A stretch of DNA of 64,000 nt from Tenebrio molitor (Eukaryota; Arthropoda; Insecta; Coleoptera; Tenebrionidae): assembly GCF_963966145.1 (NCBI RefSeq), contig NC_091054.1, positions 8,866,001-8,930,000 on the forward strand, written 5' to 3'. The translations under genes were made by a program, and so were the position numbers. How positions within the stretch are numbered: position 1 is the stretch's first letter; each line of letters opens with the position of its first letter. Shown one piece after another: positions 25,942-37,812 of this stretch. The notes under the pieces are model-generated. The model was given only the letters and a program-made list of their open reading frames with translations, was not told the origin of the DNA and did no database searches.

Positions 25942-27080
25942 CTATAGTCCATTCATTTTAAATCTTGGGTAAAGTTGTAAACTCAAAACGCCGTAAATTA
26001 CGAAAGCGGCAAGTTTTCATTGTGTGGGTACTGTAAAGTAGTAATCCCTCTGTTCACATAAAATTGGTACCACGTCGTACTTTCACCATCTTATCGACGA
26101 GCAAAAGAAAGAGACCTTAAAGTATCCGCAAATAAAAAAAAATTAAAACACATTTTGCGATCAGTGACCAAAAAAATGTTAAGAGATTGTTGATTTTGTA
26201 TTGGGAAATTTTGTATTTGAGAAATAAGATTACTAAATAAAGAAATAAGAGTAATTAATAAAGTATCCATTACATGTATACTTTAAAGTAAATTAATAAA
26301 TAAAATAATAAAATACTTACATAAACAAATAGAAAATTAATCGTCATCTGAATCAAATTCATTAGATGATTCACCAGTATTGGCAACAAATATTACATAT
26401 TGAGTAAAATTAAGGCACTGAATTCACTTTACACAACACAAGTTATTTCTTGAACGGTACAACTAAGACTGTAATTGTTTAGTGGCTTAGGGCCGGCCGG
26501 TCCTGTATTTTTAAAATTCGGGAAAACCCCATTATTATGTACTTACTGTCTACGCTTGGGATGTCTTATTATTACCTGCACCAGTCGTATAGATAAGGTA
26601 AGCAGAACATATTTATAGTACCTAAAAACAGATGTTTTACCGACGAATGCAAATGTATGTTAAATAATGAGCCACCCAGAACACTCGATATTTGTCTCAA
26701 GAAAATCCGCGGATACATTTAACTACAACAACGCAATGCCCTCAGAAATTTAATGTTTGGGATGGTATTTTTAATAATCAAATTATTGGGCGATTTTAGT
26801 AGTAAATTTAAACACAAACATATTTCGACATTTTGATAAATGTGAATAAAAATGTTTCTAATAACTTGACCATTTGACAAATGTTAAATTTAATCAATTT
26901 CTTAATGAAGTAGGTACCTGAAATCACGCAAAAACTATTTTTCATGTTAAATTCCTATGGTCAGGTTTGGTAGTTGACACTCGGTATTGAACACAGTTTT
27001 AGATTCACTGAGTTTCGGACAAGTGTCAAAGCAGGCAAGTTTTATTACTAAACCCAAGATTTAAAATGAATGGACTATAG
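25942..27080. mobile_element. DNA element R3 with ~29-bp inverted ends, copy 1
   Basis: The left end CTATAGTCCATTCATTTTAA is mirrored at 27050-27080. The ~1.1-kb interior is AT-rich. The block from 26056 onward (GGTACCACGTCGTACTTT, CATCTTATCGA, AAAAGAAAGAGAC) is repeated at 29170-29480, showing a second copy nearby. No transposase ORF is present, so it is non-autonomous. Confidence 0.8.
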
Positions 27081-27248
27081 AGGGGTAGGTAAGTAAGGGA
27101 TTCAAGCGCTCTTTTATCCTTGACGGGAACTCGAGTTATGGATTATATCAGTTGATAATTACCTGACCGGAATTCTTGCATTACTTTATGTCAACAAATA
27201 AGTCAGACGGGAATTCGAGTGCGCCCCCCAAAATTAAGGTATAATAAA

Positions 27249-27640
27249 TACAGGGTGTTTGAAAATTGCTAGTACAAAAAAATACCGGTAATTGGTGATG
27301 GTGAGTTAAGGTCATAGGCAAAATTTTTTTAAAATAAAAGTCCTCTAGTTTTCGAGATAAAAATTACTAAAAATTGGGTTAAAATTGTTAGTACCATTGT
27401 TAGTTGCCAAAATCTTGCAAAAAAATATTTATTTTTCATATTGTTGTATAGTCCTTCATTATCACGCTTGGTTACCAAGGTTTAAAAAATACTGCCCCGC
27501 CTGAGGCGTAAAATATGCTGGGATAGGGTTACTTTATCCCTTTTGTTTAAAAAAAATTAAAATTTGTTTTTTTTGGATTTCTTAGGGCTTCTAGATGCCA
27601 CAGTTTTTTTTTGTACTAGCAATTTTCAAACACCCTGTAT
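27249..27640. mobile_element. MITE with CAGGGTGTTTGAAAATTG ends
   Basis: Inverted ends (ACAGGGTGTTTGAAAATTGC and complement) enclose about 390 bp, flanked by TA. It is related to the element at 9512-10005 by end sequence (CAGGGTG) and internal phrases. Confidence 0.8.
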
Positions 27641-27851
27641 ATGTACATATGTAATTGTAAGTATATCGGGTGAGTCAAAAAGAACGGACAGGCGTTTTAG
27701 TAGCAAAGCATAACATAGACCCCGATTTTGTATCAAAAACTGTTCAGCAACTTTCAGTTAAAGAAAAACTCTCAGAAAGTGAAAATGAAAATGGCAGCAA
27801 CGCAATACGTAACTAAAAATACCGTATGTATAAAAAAAAAAGTATTTTTAT

Positions 27852-28095
27852 CTTCCTAAGGAATTTTGGCTTAAGTCATAAATAAACCGAACAAAGACCC
27901 TACTTAAAGAAATTTATTGTGATATTGTACCTGTCAATCACTAGCCGGCCTCGGAGAAAAAAATTACCTGGGGTAGTACTAAAAATATTTGTCCGAGACC
28001 CTCTAGTGATTGACAGGCACAATATGACAATAAATTTCTTTAAGTAGGGTCTTTGTTCGGTTTATTTAGGGTTTAAGTCAGAATTCCTTAGGAAG
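27852..28095. repeat. Long hairpin with ~90-bp arms
   Basis: The arms run from CTTCCTAAGGAATT rightwards and from CTAGTGATTGACAGG to CCTTAGGAAG, separated by about 60 bp. Such a structure would form a strong hairpin in RNA or single-stranded DNA and fits a foldback MITE. Confidence 0.8.
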
Positions 28096-28108
28096 TTACA
28101 AGCACTAT

Positions 28109-28230
28109 AGTACTCAAAATATTTGTCGGAGACCCTCTAGTGATTGACAGGCACAATATGACAATACATTTCTTTAAGTAGGGTCTTTGTTCGGTTTATT
28201 TAGGGTTTAAGTCAGAATTCCTTAGGAAGT
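28109..28230 (+). repeat. Tandem duplication of the right hairpin arm
   Basis: Nearly identical to 27974-28095 (TAGTACT...AAATATTTGTC through CCTTAGGAAG), offset by 135 bp. This gives a left arm with two alternative right arms. Confidence 0.85.
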
Positions 28231-28232
28231 TA

Positions 28233-28490
28233 CTGTAGTTTCAATTTGGTTGTAGATCGTAAAATTTTATTGGATATTATGAGAGATTAACGGGCACAAT
28301 GGTTGGGTTTGAAAAGGTTGGGAAGCGGCGCGTGCCGTTTTCCGTACAATGCAAATATACCAAATGTACAATACAACCCTGCTTAAAATATTACCTGCTA
28401 GTGGTAAACTATGATTTATACGCCCCGCAAGATCTTTAACTTAAAGTACCATAAAATTTTACGACCTACAACCAAATTGAAACTACAATA
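28233..28490. mobile_element. TA-flanked MITE with its empty site visible nearby
   Basis: Inverted ends CTGTAGTTTCAATTTGG and complement run about 37 bp each. The uninterrupted junction GGAAGTTACAAGCACTATAG is present at 28091-28110, while here the same sequence is split after GGAAGTTA and resumes at CAAGCACTATAG. This fixes the boundaries and the TA duplication. Confidence 0.88.
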
Positions 28491-28571
28491 CAAGCACTAT
28501 AGTTGCCAGGGTTAAATTTTTTTTCGGCTTCCGTCTAGAAAAACTGATTTTCCATTCGTCTAAATCGTCTG

Positions 28572-28852
28572 GAATAGTAGTTTATTTAACGAGTTCATGT
28601 GTAAATTGGACTTTTTTTGGCATGAGTGGGCCTGTTTAAAACGCGAGTGCAACGAGTGCCAAAAAGAGCCCAATTTACACACGAACGAGTTAAATACAAC
28701 GTTTTTTTGTTCGACGAGCCCCGTAAAGGCTCCAAATCGCTTAAAATCTTTAAAATTAGCTTGACGTTTCGTTTGAACAAGTTGTGACATTTATCAAAAT
28801 CCGTTCACACAGAAGAAAATTCTCAAATTCTGACAGTGTCGAACAAAAAAAT
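28572..28852 (+). repeat. Dispersed repeat family R1, copy 2
   Basis: About 85-90 percent alike by eye to 56273-56568. Shared blocks include TGTAAATTGG, CACACGAACGAGTT, GGCTCCAAATCGCTTAAAAT and TTCTGACAGTGTCGAACAAA. The apparent ORFs inside are shared by both copies but have no recognisable domain. Confidence 0.8.
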
Positions 28853-29004
28853 AACATTTCCCTGCCTAGGCAAGAAAATCAAAACGGCAATTTTTAATCA
28901 AAGATTTTAGGTTGGCAGCACAAAATGTAAATGTCAAGTGAAATTTTTGTACAATTTTTAAAGTGTGAAATATTAATGTCGGACAAATTTGTACCCTTGG
29001 CCGA

Positions 29005-29019
29005 GGGGGGGGGGGGGGG
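29005..29019. repeat. Run of 15 G
   Basis: Homopolymer tract seen directly; its length may be affected by sequencing error. Confidence 0.9.
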
Positions 29020-29159
29020 ATATCAAGCGACGGGTTAGGAATAACAGAAAGGACGACGGTTTTGAATATTTGAGGAATTGGTTAACTTTTGTTTTGTTGG
29101 ATCCTTTGTTTCCAATGGAAAAAAAAATCAATTCCCTATCCGGGAATATTTTAACTGTT

Positions 29160-29815
29160 CTCTTCATATAAAACTGGTACCACGTCGTACTTTAACCATC
29201 TTATCGATGAACAAAAGAAAGAGACGTTAAAATATCCACAAGTAAAAAAAAATTAAAACACATTTTGTGAACAGTGACCAAAAAAATGTAAAGAGATTGT
29301 TGATTTTAAGTACTTACATAATGTATTTGACAAATAAGATTGCTAAATAAAGAAATAAGAGTAATTAGTAAAGTATCCATTGCATGTATATTTTACAGTA
29401 AGTAATAAATAAATAATAAAATACGTAAACTAATAAAAAAACAATCGTCATCTGAATCAAATTCACTAGATGATTCACCAGTATTGGGAACAAATAAAGA
29501 GCGATCAAATTAATTTGTAATTGAGTCATCCATGGATTTGAGTCCGTATGTCTTTTCGATTGATATGCCCAGATCTAACCTGTGTTTTTTGTTCAAGAAT
29601 CGACATACGATTTCGGATTCATGGATAACTCGATTACAAATTAATTTGATAGCTCGATATTAATGGTTCCATTTGGTTTTCTAAGTTAATCTCCATCCCA
29701 CTATTCTTTAATTTTGGACCCGAATATATTGTCCACAGTTTTAGATTCACTGAGTGTCAAAGCAGGCAAGTTTTATTACAAAACCCAACACTTCAAATGA
29801 ATGCTCTATAGCTTG
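29160..29815. mobile_element. DNA element R3, copy 2 (shortened)
   Basis: The left part matches 26050-26400 and the right end (CAAGTTTTATTAC...CTATAG) matches 27030-27080. It lacks roughly 0.5 kb of the middle and part of the left end. A separate MITE is inserted at 29499-29655. Confidence 0.75.
29499..29655. mobile_element. MITE nested in R3 copy 2
   Basis: Inverted ends GAGCGATCAAATTAATTTG and complement, extending imperfectly for about 50 bp on each side through CATGGAT and CATACG blocks. It has no counterpart in R3 copy 1. Confidence 0.75.
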
Positions 29816-31591
29816 TTAATTCACCAGCAACCCTGATCCAAAGACTTTTTGATTATACGATATTTTCTCTCAGTTGTTGGTCAAAACACTTATATAATAA
29901 TATTTACACTGATATGCCTTCCGTTTGGAAAACGCCTTGTGTATGTCTGTGCAGCTAAATGTCGCGTTATTTTCTGCGGCACCAAGAGTAACTGTCAAAA
30001 TTTCAGTGACATTTATTTTATAAAGGTGTTTTTTTCGTTGCTATATGTTGGCAATGTTGCCGCGTTTGAAAACTACTCCCCCACACCAAATTTCATCATA
30101 TTAAACACTGACGAAGAAACGGATTTCAAACGTATTCGTGAAAGGAATTTTTTGGATATCTGTTGAGGGCACCTTTGAAAGTTGACACATACAATTATTA
30201 TGTTCCCACATCAATAACAGGATCATTTAGTTTTATAGGTAATTTAATTGTAACTTTCTAAAGCTCTTGCGCATTAACGAAAGGTCAAACGCAAAAAAAA
30301 ATTTTTTCATGTTCCATGATTACCCTAAATTGTGTATCTTCTTTGGTGTCCGTCCTTTTTGACACACCTGATATAACTACGGTTATACATTTTTTTGTTT
30401 CAGCAACTGTCAACTGACGAAATCGTCGACAAATTTCGTCGTGACAGTTTTTCTCCACTTTCAGCATTCGCTGAAAACAGAAAATTATCCGACAAAAAAA
30501 AATCTCTTGTGTAATTACATACTGCATAATTACAGTCGAAAATTGGCAGTACCTATGCAGTAAAAATCCAGTGGAAAGTTGCATTTGATACGGTTGTCAT
30601 AACAACGACAAAAATTTCCAATGTGCACGTGAATTATAATTGAAATTTTTTAATAAACAATTGTCAAAACGTTGTCATGTTGGTATGAGCCAAACAGTGA
30701 TTTTCATGATGATACAATTAGTCACACTGAGTGTCAACATTTTTTTAACGTAGCTGAGCCTGCGCCCTGACGAGTGAGAGTTTATTTCAAATTCGAAAAA
30801 GATTTCTGCTGATTTCTCATTAAATTTGTTTTGAAAATGAATTCGCGGAAGAAAGGTCGGGAAGTGAAGTGAACATAACCTTAACTATGACTTGGTGTCA
30901 AATTGTTATACAGCTGGTCCATATGCGCACATTTTAGGGTGGTATAGAGTGTTTTTTTTTACTTGATTTTGACATTGACAATAATTGTTTATTAAACAAA
31001 TTTCACTATAGTTTCTGTAAATGTTTTCTTGCTTCACAGTCGTTGTTGTTCTTGGGAATAATGTAATGTAACGTCTCCTACTCGTGCTTGTCTCCACGAC
31101 AACAAAAACGCTCACGAGCAAATAATTCATCGAGATTCTGACTGAAGATACATAGTTTAAAAAATTTTACGTTTACGCGACGATGTTTCGTAATAAACTT
31201 TTATTTTTCAACACTTGTTTTACCAAATGCTGACAAACAATTAAAAAAATATTGAATTAAAAATAGTTATATCATTTGGAGTGTACCTAATGAAATGAAT
31301 AATGATACATTATAAAATAATAAATCAATTTGAAACAAACGAAAAATTAGCAGAGTTCATTTTTACAGTTCCCGTATCCCTGAAAATATGCAAGCACACC
31401 ATCACCCAATTTTTTTAGTCAAGTGTAACAACTTGCCGTGATAGGGACAAATCAGTTTCTGCGTTGACTTTTTACTTTTATGGTGTCGTAAAATATGACA
31501 AGTTCTGTGGGCGTTGTTATTGATGTTCTTGGTTTAGTAAGAGTTGATTTTTAAACGACACGATTTGTCCTTTTTTTCAGGTAATGTAACG

Positions 31592-33063
31592 ATGGCAATA
31601 GTCACAACCAATCGAAAATGGTTCATAATACTAACGACGGCAGCAATAACCACGTTCTTGGTCATGACCATCAACTCCAACCGCTACGAACGGGTAGTGT
31701 ACGAGAAACATTCGATAATCCTCGTGGAAAAAGAATTGCCACCGAGAACTGTCGACAAAAACTGGCGAGGACTCGACAAAAAACAAGTTGTTACACTTGA
31801 AAATAACCAGAACCTCCTATGTAACAAACTGTTTTTCAGATCGATAAACTATCAGTATTAGGAAGGATACTGTATCTGGGCGAAGAACCACCGCTGCCGC
31901 GAACCGAAAAAACATTCCAGATTCTGATGTGGAAGTACGGCAAAACCATAGAGAATCGACATCTGAAACACTTCGGATCCGACAGGTGGACTTTTCAGTA
32001 AAATGCGAAACCAACAAACAAAAATATCTTTGTAGAATCGATCCTTTCGAGCACTGTTCGGTGAAAAACTGCGAGATAACCTACGACGACAAGGCGCTCG
32101 AAAGCGCTGACATCGTCATCTTCCACTTGCACCGTATGGTAAACGGGGAACTACCCAAAACCAATCGATCCAGCTCCCAAATCTGGGCCTTCCTGACGGA
32201 CGAGAGCCCCTTCCAGACCTTCCTGGGCAAGAACAGCCTGATCAACTACAACGGAGTCTTCAACTGGTCGATGACGTACAGGTATGCCACCGCGTCTACC
32301 TCAAACTATACAAACGTCATCGAGTACACCACACTCTGTACTGTTGCAGGATGGACTCCGACATTCCTGTCCCTTACGGCCGCACGGTCTTGAGGACAAC
32401 GCCTCCGACACAAAACCTCACCCTGACGAAAAAACGCGACGTTCTGGTCGCCATCATGGGGTCGAACTGCGGCGGCCGCAACCACCGCTGGAACTACGTG
32501 AGGGAGTTGCAAAAACACATCGCGGTCGACACCTATGGGGGCTGCGGCAAGCTGAAAACGTACGTCGCCGACGGGGGGTTGATGCTGGATTAAAGCTTGT
32601 TTGCAGGTGTCCAGGCCACTTCAAATCGAACTGTCGAGACATCGACGACTACATGTTTTACCTGTCTTTCGAAAACTCCAATTGTGACGGGTACGTGACC
32701 GAGAAGGTGTGGTGGAATGCTTACGGGAAGAACTCCATCCCGATAGTGATGGGTGCGAGTCAAGAGAACTACAGGAAGCTTCTGCCCCCGCGGTCCTACT
32801 TGAACATCGACGACTACGCCCACCCCAAAGACTTGGCCACGTACATCAGATATCTGAACAGTACGGGGAAATATCGCGAGTATTACGCGTGGAAGCGCGA
32901 CTTCGAAGTGTTGAACGAGCACGGCTACTTCCGGAGCAAGTCGTATCATTACTGCAGGGTGTGCGAGGCGCTAAATTACAATGATAAGAAAACGAAAGTG
33001 TACCAAGATTTACGGAACTTTTGGAATGTGAGCAAAGACTGTCATCCGGCGTGGGACGCTTAG
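31592..33063 (+). CDS. Alpha-1,3-fucosyltransferase (GT10), copy A
   Basis: Transfers L-fucose from GDP-fucose in alpha-1,3 linkage to N-acetylglucosamine of glycans in the Golgi. It resembles the insect FucTC-like group. Exons are 31592-31786, 31840-31985, 32036-32281, 32350-32559 and 32607-33063, giving 417 aa closed in frame. It is a type II membrane protein: short cytosolic N-terminus, one helix at about 10-28, then stem. The N-terminal GT10 domain follows (NCEITYDD, IWAFLTDESP, FNWSMTYR). The C-terminal donor-binding domain carries the family signature (FENSNCDGYVTEKVWWNA, about 287-304, with the conserved Glu-Lys pair, and IPIVMG). The start codon sits 11 bp after an acceptor at 31580, so an untranslated upstream exon exists. 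The exon 1 donor is weak (GTTGTT). Which glycans it modifies cannot be read from the sequence. Confidence 0.93.
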
Positions 33064-33102
33064 TTAGAAGTGTATACGAATTTGTACATTATTTATTGCA
33101 AA

Positions 33103-33108
33103 AATAAA
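33103..33108 (+). terminator. Polyadenylation signal AATAAA
   Basis: 40 bp after the stop codon of fucosyltransferase copy A; conserved in copy B. Confidence 0.75.
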
Positions 33109-33179
33109 TCCAAAGAGTTAGGTTATGTTTCTTGATGAGATGATTTTTTCGAACGAATCAATGCTTACCCTGATCGCAA

Positions 33180-33845
33180 AGTACTGACTTTGACTAAAGT
33201 CGAACTGAAAACAAATTCGGATTTGGTTCATCCCTTTTATGACAAGACTAATATTGACAGATCGTTTATTTTTCAACCTGATTGTATCATTGTTGTGCTG
33301 AGGATAAAGTATGACACTTCCCAAAAAAAAAAAATTGAAACGTTTACTTTCAATTGGTAACAATAACACCACGTCGAGATTTAAACAAACTAACGCCTAA
33401 AAGAAATATTTCCTTGAACGTCTCGAGGAAAACAAAATCTTTATCATTTGGCGCACCTTCAACGTCAAACTATTAAACAACACTCGAAACTGAGATTACA
33501 AATTTATCATTATCAAGTAATGTTAAATAGCACCGACAGCGAATAATCTGAAATAATCTTTTCGGGTATTTCGATGTGTGTACGTGATAAACATGATTGA
33601 ATTTAATAATTAAATAGTGAACCCAGGTGAGCTTAGGTGTGTTGTCTAACCGGAAAGTGTAAGTGATATTGGAGTTTCCACGTAATTAACGTGAGTCTCA
33701 AAAAATACGCAACGAAAGTGACATTTCAAACAAATACTTTGTCTCGATTTGAGAAAGTTGATTGAAATAAAATTAAGGAAAAACAAAAAAGTTTATGTAG
33801 AATAAATGTGTCAGAAGGTGAGAAAAAATTTTTAGTGGTTATTTT
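33180..33845 (+). repeat. Dispersed repeat R2, copy 2
   Basis: Shorter relative of 23730-25040, lying between the two fucosyltransferase genes immediately after duplication unit A. No coding capacity. Confidence 0.65.
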
Positions 33846-33861
33846 CTTCCTCTATACATGC

Positions 33862-34296
33862 CGGGTGATCAAAAAGGACTGTTTAAGTTGGCAATACAAT
33901 TAAGAACATTTTGTTATTCGGCTGTTTGCAATATGTAACTGCAACCGGATACGTCTTTTGGCAGATATTTGACGTGAAATCAACAACGACAAAATTGTAG
34001 GTTATGTATGTATAAAAATCAACGGTACAAAAAACAACTTGAAATACAGAACCAGTAATTGGATTATAAATCCCACTTCGAAAATAAGCGATTCCAATAA
34101 AAATGTTGTGTTGCAACGTGGAAACCATATTAAATAAATTAATTTGAAATGTCCAGCGTTTTACTTTGAATTTGAATGTCAAATATCACACAAAGGCTGT
34201 GAAGTCGTCAACAACCGGAAGTTAGTCCAGTCATACTATTTAAAAGTAAAAATCAGTACTGTCAACTCAACTCAAACAGTCCTTTTTGATCACGCT
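33862..34296. mobile_element. MITE with GTGATCAAAAAGGACTGTTT ends
   Basis: About 28-bp inverted ends, mirrored at 34270-34296, enclose ~380 non-coding bp. It sits between the duplicated units. Confidence 0.78.
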
Positions 34297-36292
34297 GTTT
34301 AATAAGTTTGTCACTTTGACATCCATTTATACTCGCTTGCGTCTTTGATAAATAGATCCGTTGACTGCAGAAACATTATGTATTTGTTTCAAAGAATATT
34401 GAAATAAATATTCTACAATAAAAGATTTATTTTATGTTTTTTAATCTAGATTTATAAGATTATCTCATCGAATTTCATTCAATATTTTTTTCTCCAGATA
34501 ATTTTTTTGTTTTAGCAACTGTCAACTGATAAAATCGCTCCACCTTCGGTCTCACGATTTCGTAATGACTGTTTTTCTCAGCTTTCAGCATTCACTGAAA
34601 ACAGAAAATCATCCGACAAAAAAAGCTCTTGTGTAAACATACAACGGAAAGCTTACATTTGATATGGTTGTCATGGCAACTACAAAAACTTCCCGAATTT
34701 TTTTCACAACTTCAAAAAGTATAGGCGGATTTTTGTTTTCGCATACGCTATTGGCAAAAACTTTTTTTAAATTTATTGTTAACCAAATTCAAATCTAGAA
34801 ACTTTATTTCAGTTGGTAACACACATTGCACGGAATGTCAAATGTCAATGTGAGTTTGAGGTTACAGTTTCAGATGAGATACAGAAAATCGGCACATCAT
34901 TTTTCAAAATGACGATATTGTTTTTTGTATTTATTATGTGATTCTACCGGCAGCAAATTCACTGTGGTATTCTCTGCTATTTACCGTATTTCTAGCGGAG
35001 TACAAAACATTTCTGAATACATAATTCATCTTTAATTGGAATTTCACTTCCGATAAATGACACTTGTGTCCACTTTATTCAAATTTAAAATTTTACTTGA
35101 AATGTCAACTTTGAAATAAAAGTGTGAAACGTGTCATCAATTGTCACAAAATTTCCTTAATTACCAAAATTGGTTTATTTGTAAAAAAACATGTATTTAA
35201 TATGCAAATCAGAAAAAATAGCATAAAAAACACGTTTTATAAAATTTAAGATGTACAAAATTGGGTCATATGCATAAACCATTAGCAAATGCTTTTACTT
35301 GTATTAGTAAGAGATAGAAATACATGGACTCTATTAGATAGAAAAAGACAAATATATAGTATATGCAAATGCTTATTCTTATGCATACTACCCATTGTCT
35401 TCGCTCATTTTTAATTTGTTAATAACAACTGCAATTGTTAATTTTCACTTTTAAAATTGCTTAAAAGGTGAAAAGTAGAAAAAATAGTGTATGATATTTC
35501 GTTTATAAGGCAGTTTATAGCATTTGCTCCTTCATGCACTCCTCGCAAACTCGTCGTGCCCTAAACCCGTGCGTGTTACAAAATGCTTCTTATACATACT
35601 ATTTTATCATTGTTATCACGAAAACTCGAGCATTACAAGTGTGTCGTTTAAAATGAGTACAAGACTTCAAGACTTCTCGGGTAATCAGTTGGTATAGACA
35701 TGATAATTTCTCATAGAATATCCCACGTGCATGTGAATTAGTTTCCGTAAATGTTTTCTTGCTTCTCAGTCGTGCTTTTCTCGTTCTTCGGAGATAATGT
35801 AGTCGTCCGCGACTCGTGTTTATCTCCACAACAACAAAAGCGTTCACGAGCTCGGAAACATTTTCGCTAATAAATTCATCGAGATTTTGACTGAAGATAA
35901 TTTAATTTTTATTTTAATATTTCTTACGTTACGCCGATGTAACAAACTTCCCTTTTCCAATTCCTGTTTTGTCAAATACATAAGTACTATATATGTATGT
36001 AACCAAGTTTTAACGGACAATTAATTCAAAAAATACTGAATTAAAAGAAAATGATAAATCCTTTCGAAACAAACGAAAAATTAGCAAAGTTCATTTTTAT
36101 AACAGTCCTTAGTTCCTAACAATATCCAAGCACACCACAATCAATTTTTTTAGCAGCATGTCAAGTAACTTTTTACCTTTATGGTGGCGTAAAATATGAC
36201 AATTTCAGTTGGCGTTGTTATTGATATTCTTGGTTTAATAAAGAGCTGATTTTTAAACGACACAATTTGTCCTTTTTTCAGATAATGTAACG

Positions 36293-37767
36293 ATGGCAAT
36301 AGTTACCACCCGTCGAAAATGGTTCATAATACTAACGGCGGCAGCAATAATCACGTTTTTGGTCATGACCATCAACTCTGACAGCTACGAACGAGTAGTG
36401 TACGAGAAACAATCGATGGTCCTCGTGAAAAATAAATTGCCACCGAGAACTGTCGACAAAAACTGGCGAAGACTCGACAAAAATGAAGTTGTTACTATTG
36501 AAAATAACTAGAACCTCCCGTACAAGAAATTATTTTTCAGATCGATAAACTATCAGTATTAGGAAGGATACTGTATCTCGACGAAGAACCACCGCTACCG
36601 CGAACCGAAAAAACATTTCAGATTCTGATGTGGAAGTACGGCAAAACCATAGAGAATCGACATCTGAAACACTTCGGACCCGTCAGGTGGACCTTCTTCC
36701 AGCAAAATACGAAACCAAAAAACAAATATCTCTTTGTAGAATCGATCCTTTCGAACACTGTTCGGTGAAAAACTGCGAGATAACCTACGACGACAAGGCG
36801 CTCGAAAGCGCTGACATCGTCATCTTCCACTTGCACCGCATGAAAAACGGGGAACTACCCGAAACCAATCGGTCCAGCTCTCAAATCTGGGCCTTTCTGA
36901 CGGACGAAAGCCCTTTCCACACCTTCATGGGCAAGAACAAGCTGATCAACTACAACGGAGTCTTCAACTGGTCGATGACGTACAGGTATGTCACTACTTT
37001 TACCTGACACTGTACAAACGTCATCGAATACGCCACATGCTGTACTGTTGCAGGATGGACTCCGACATTCCTGTCCCTTACGGCCGCACGGTCTTAAGGA
37101 CAACGCCTCCGGCACAAAATCTCATCCTGGAGAAAAAACGCGACGTTCTGATCGCCATCATGGGGTCGAACTGTGGCGGCAGCAACCACCGCTGGAAGTA
37201 CGTGAAGGAGTTGCAAAAACACATCGCGGTCGACACTTATGGGGGCTGCGGCACGCTGAAAACGTACGTCGCCGACGGGGGGTTGATGCTGGATTAAAGG
37301 TTGTTTGCAGGTGTCCGGGCCACTTCAAGGCGAATTGTCGAGACATCGACGACTACATGTTTTACCTGTCTTTCGAAAACTCCAATTGTGACGGTTACGC
37401 GACCGAGAAGGTGTGGTGGAACGCTTACGAGAAGAACTCCATCCCGATAGTGATGGGTGCGAGTCAAGAGAACTACAGGAAGCTTCTGCCCCCGCGTTCC
37501 TACTTGAACATCGACGACTACGCCCACCCCAAAGACTTGGCCACGTACATCAGATATCTGAACAGTACGGGGAAATATAGCGACTATTACGCGTGGAAGC
37601 TCGACTTCGAAGTGTTGAACGAACACGGCTACTTCCAGAGCAAGTCGTATCATTACTGCAGGGTGTGTGAGGCGCTTAATTACAATGATAAGAGAAGGAA
37701 AGTGTACCAAGATTTAGGCAAATTTTGGAATGCGAGCAAAGACTGTCATCCGGCGTGGGACGCTTAG
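36293..37767 (+). CDS. Alpha-1,3-fucosyltransferase (GT10), copy B
   Basis: Exons are 36293-36487, 36541-36686, 36740-36985, 37054-37263 and 37311-37767. These give the same 417-aa length, exon sizes and phases as copy A. The N-terminal anchor, NCEITYDD, IWAFLTDESP, FNWSMTYR and the donor motif (FENSNCDGYATEKVWWNAYE) are all intact, with an Ala for Val change inside the motif. Differences from copy A are scattered, e.g. near the C-terminus (KRRKVYQDLGKFWNAS versus KKTKVYQDLRNFWNVS), and no frame break is seen. Both genes therefore look functional. Introns are as similar as exons, so the duplication is recent or the copies undergo gene conversion. The exon 1 donor is again GTTGTT, and the intron contains an in-frame stop here, so splicing is required. 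Confidence 0.93.
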
Positions 37768-37806
37768 TTAGAAGTGTATACGAATTTGTACATTGTTTAT
37801 TGCAAA

Positions 37807-37812
37807 AATAAA
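37807..37812 (+). terminator. Polyadenylation signal AATAAA
   Basis: 40 bp after the stop codon of copy B. Confidence 0.75.

Larger units (their letters stand above)
30375..33175 (+). repeat. Tandem duplication unit A (fucosyltransferase copy A)
   Basis: Matches 34505-37880 through the upstream region (CAGCAACTGTCAACTGA, CATTCxCTGAAAACAGAAAA, TGTTTTCTTGCTTC), all exons and introns of the gene, and about 100 bp past the stop. Indels separate the two in the upstream part. Confidence 0.85.

Noticed and set aside
28560..28790. 76-codon minus-strand ORF, similar to one at 56277-56504, as a conserved small gene
   Set aside because: Both lie in copies of dispersed repeat R1 and show no domain; similarity reflects the repeat.
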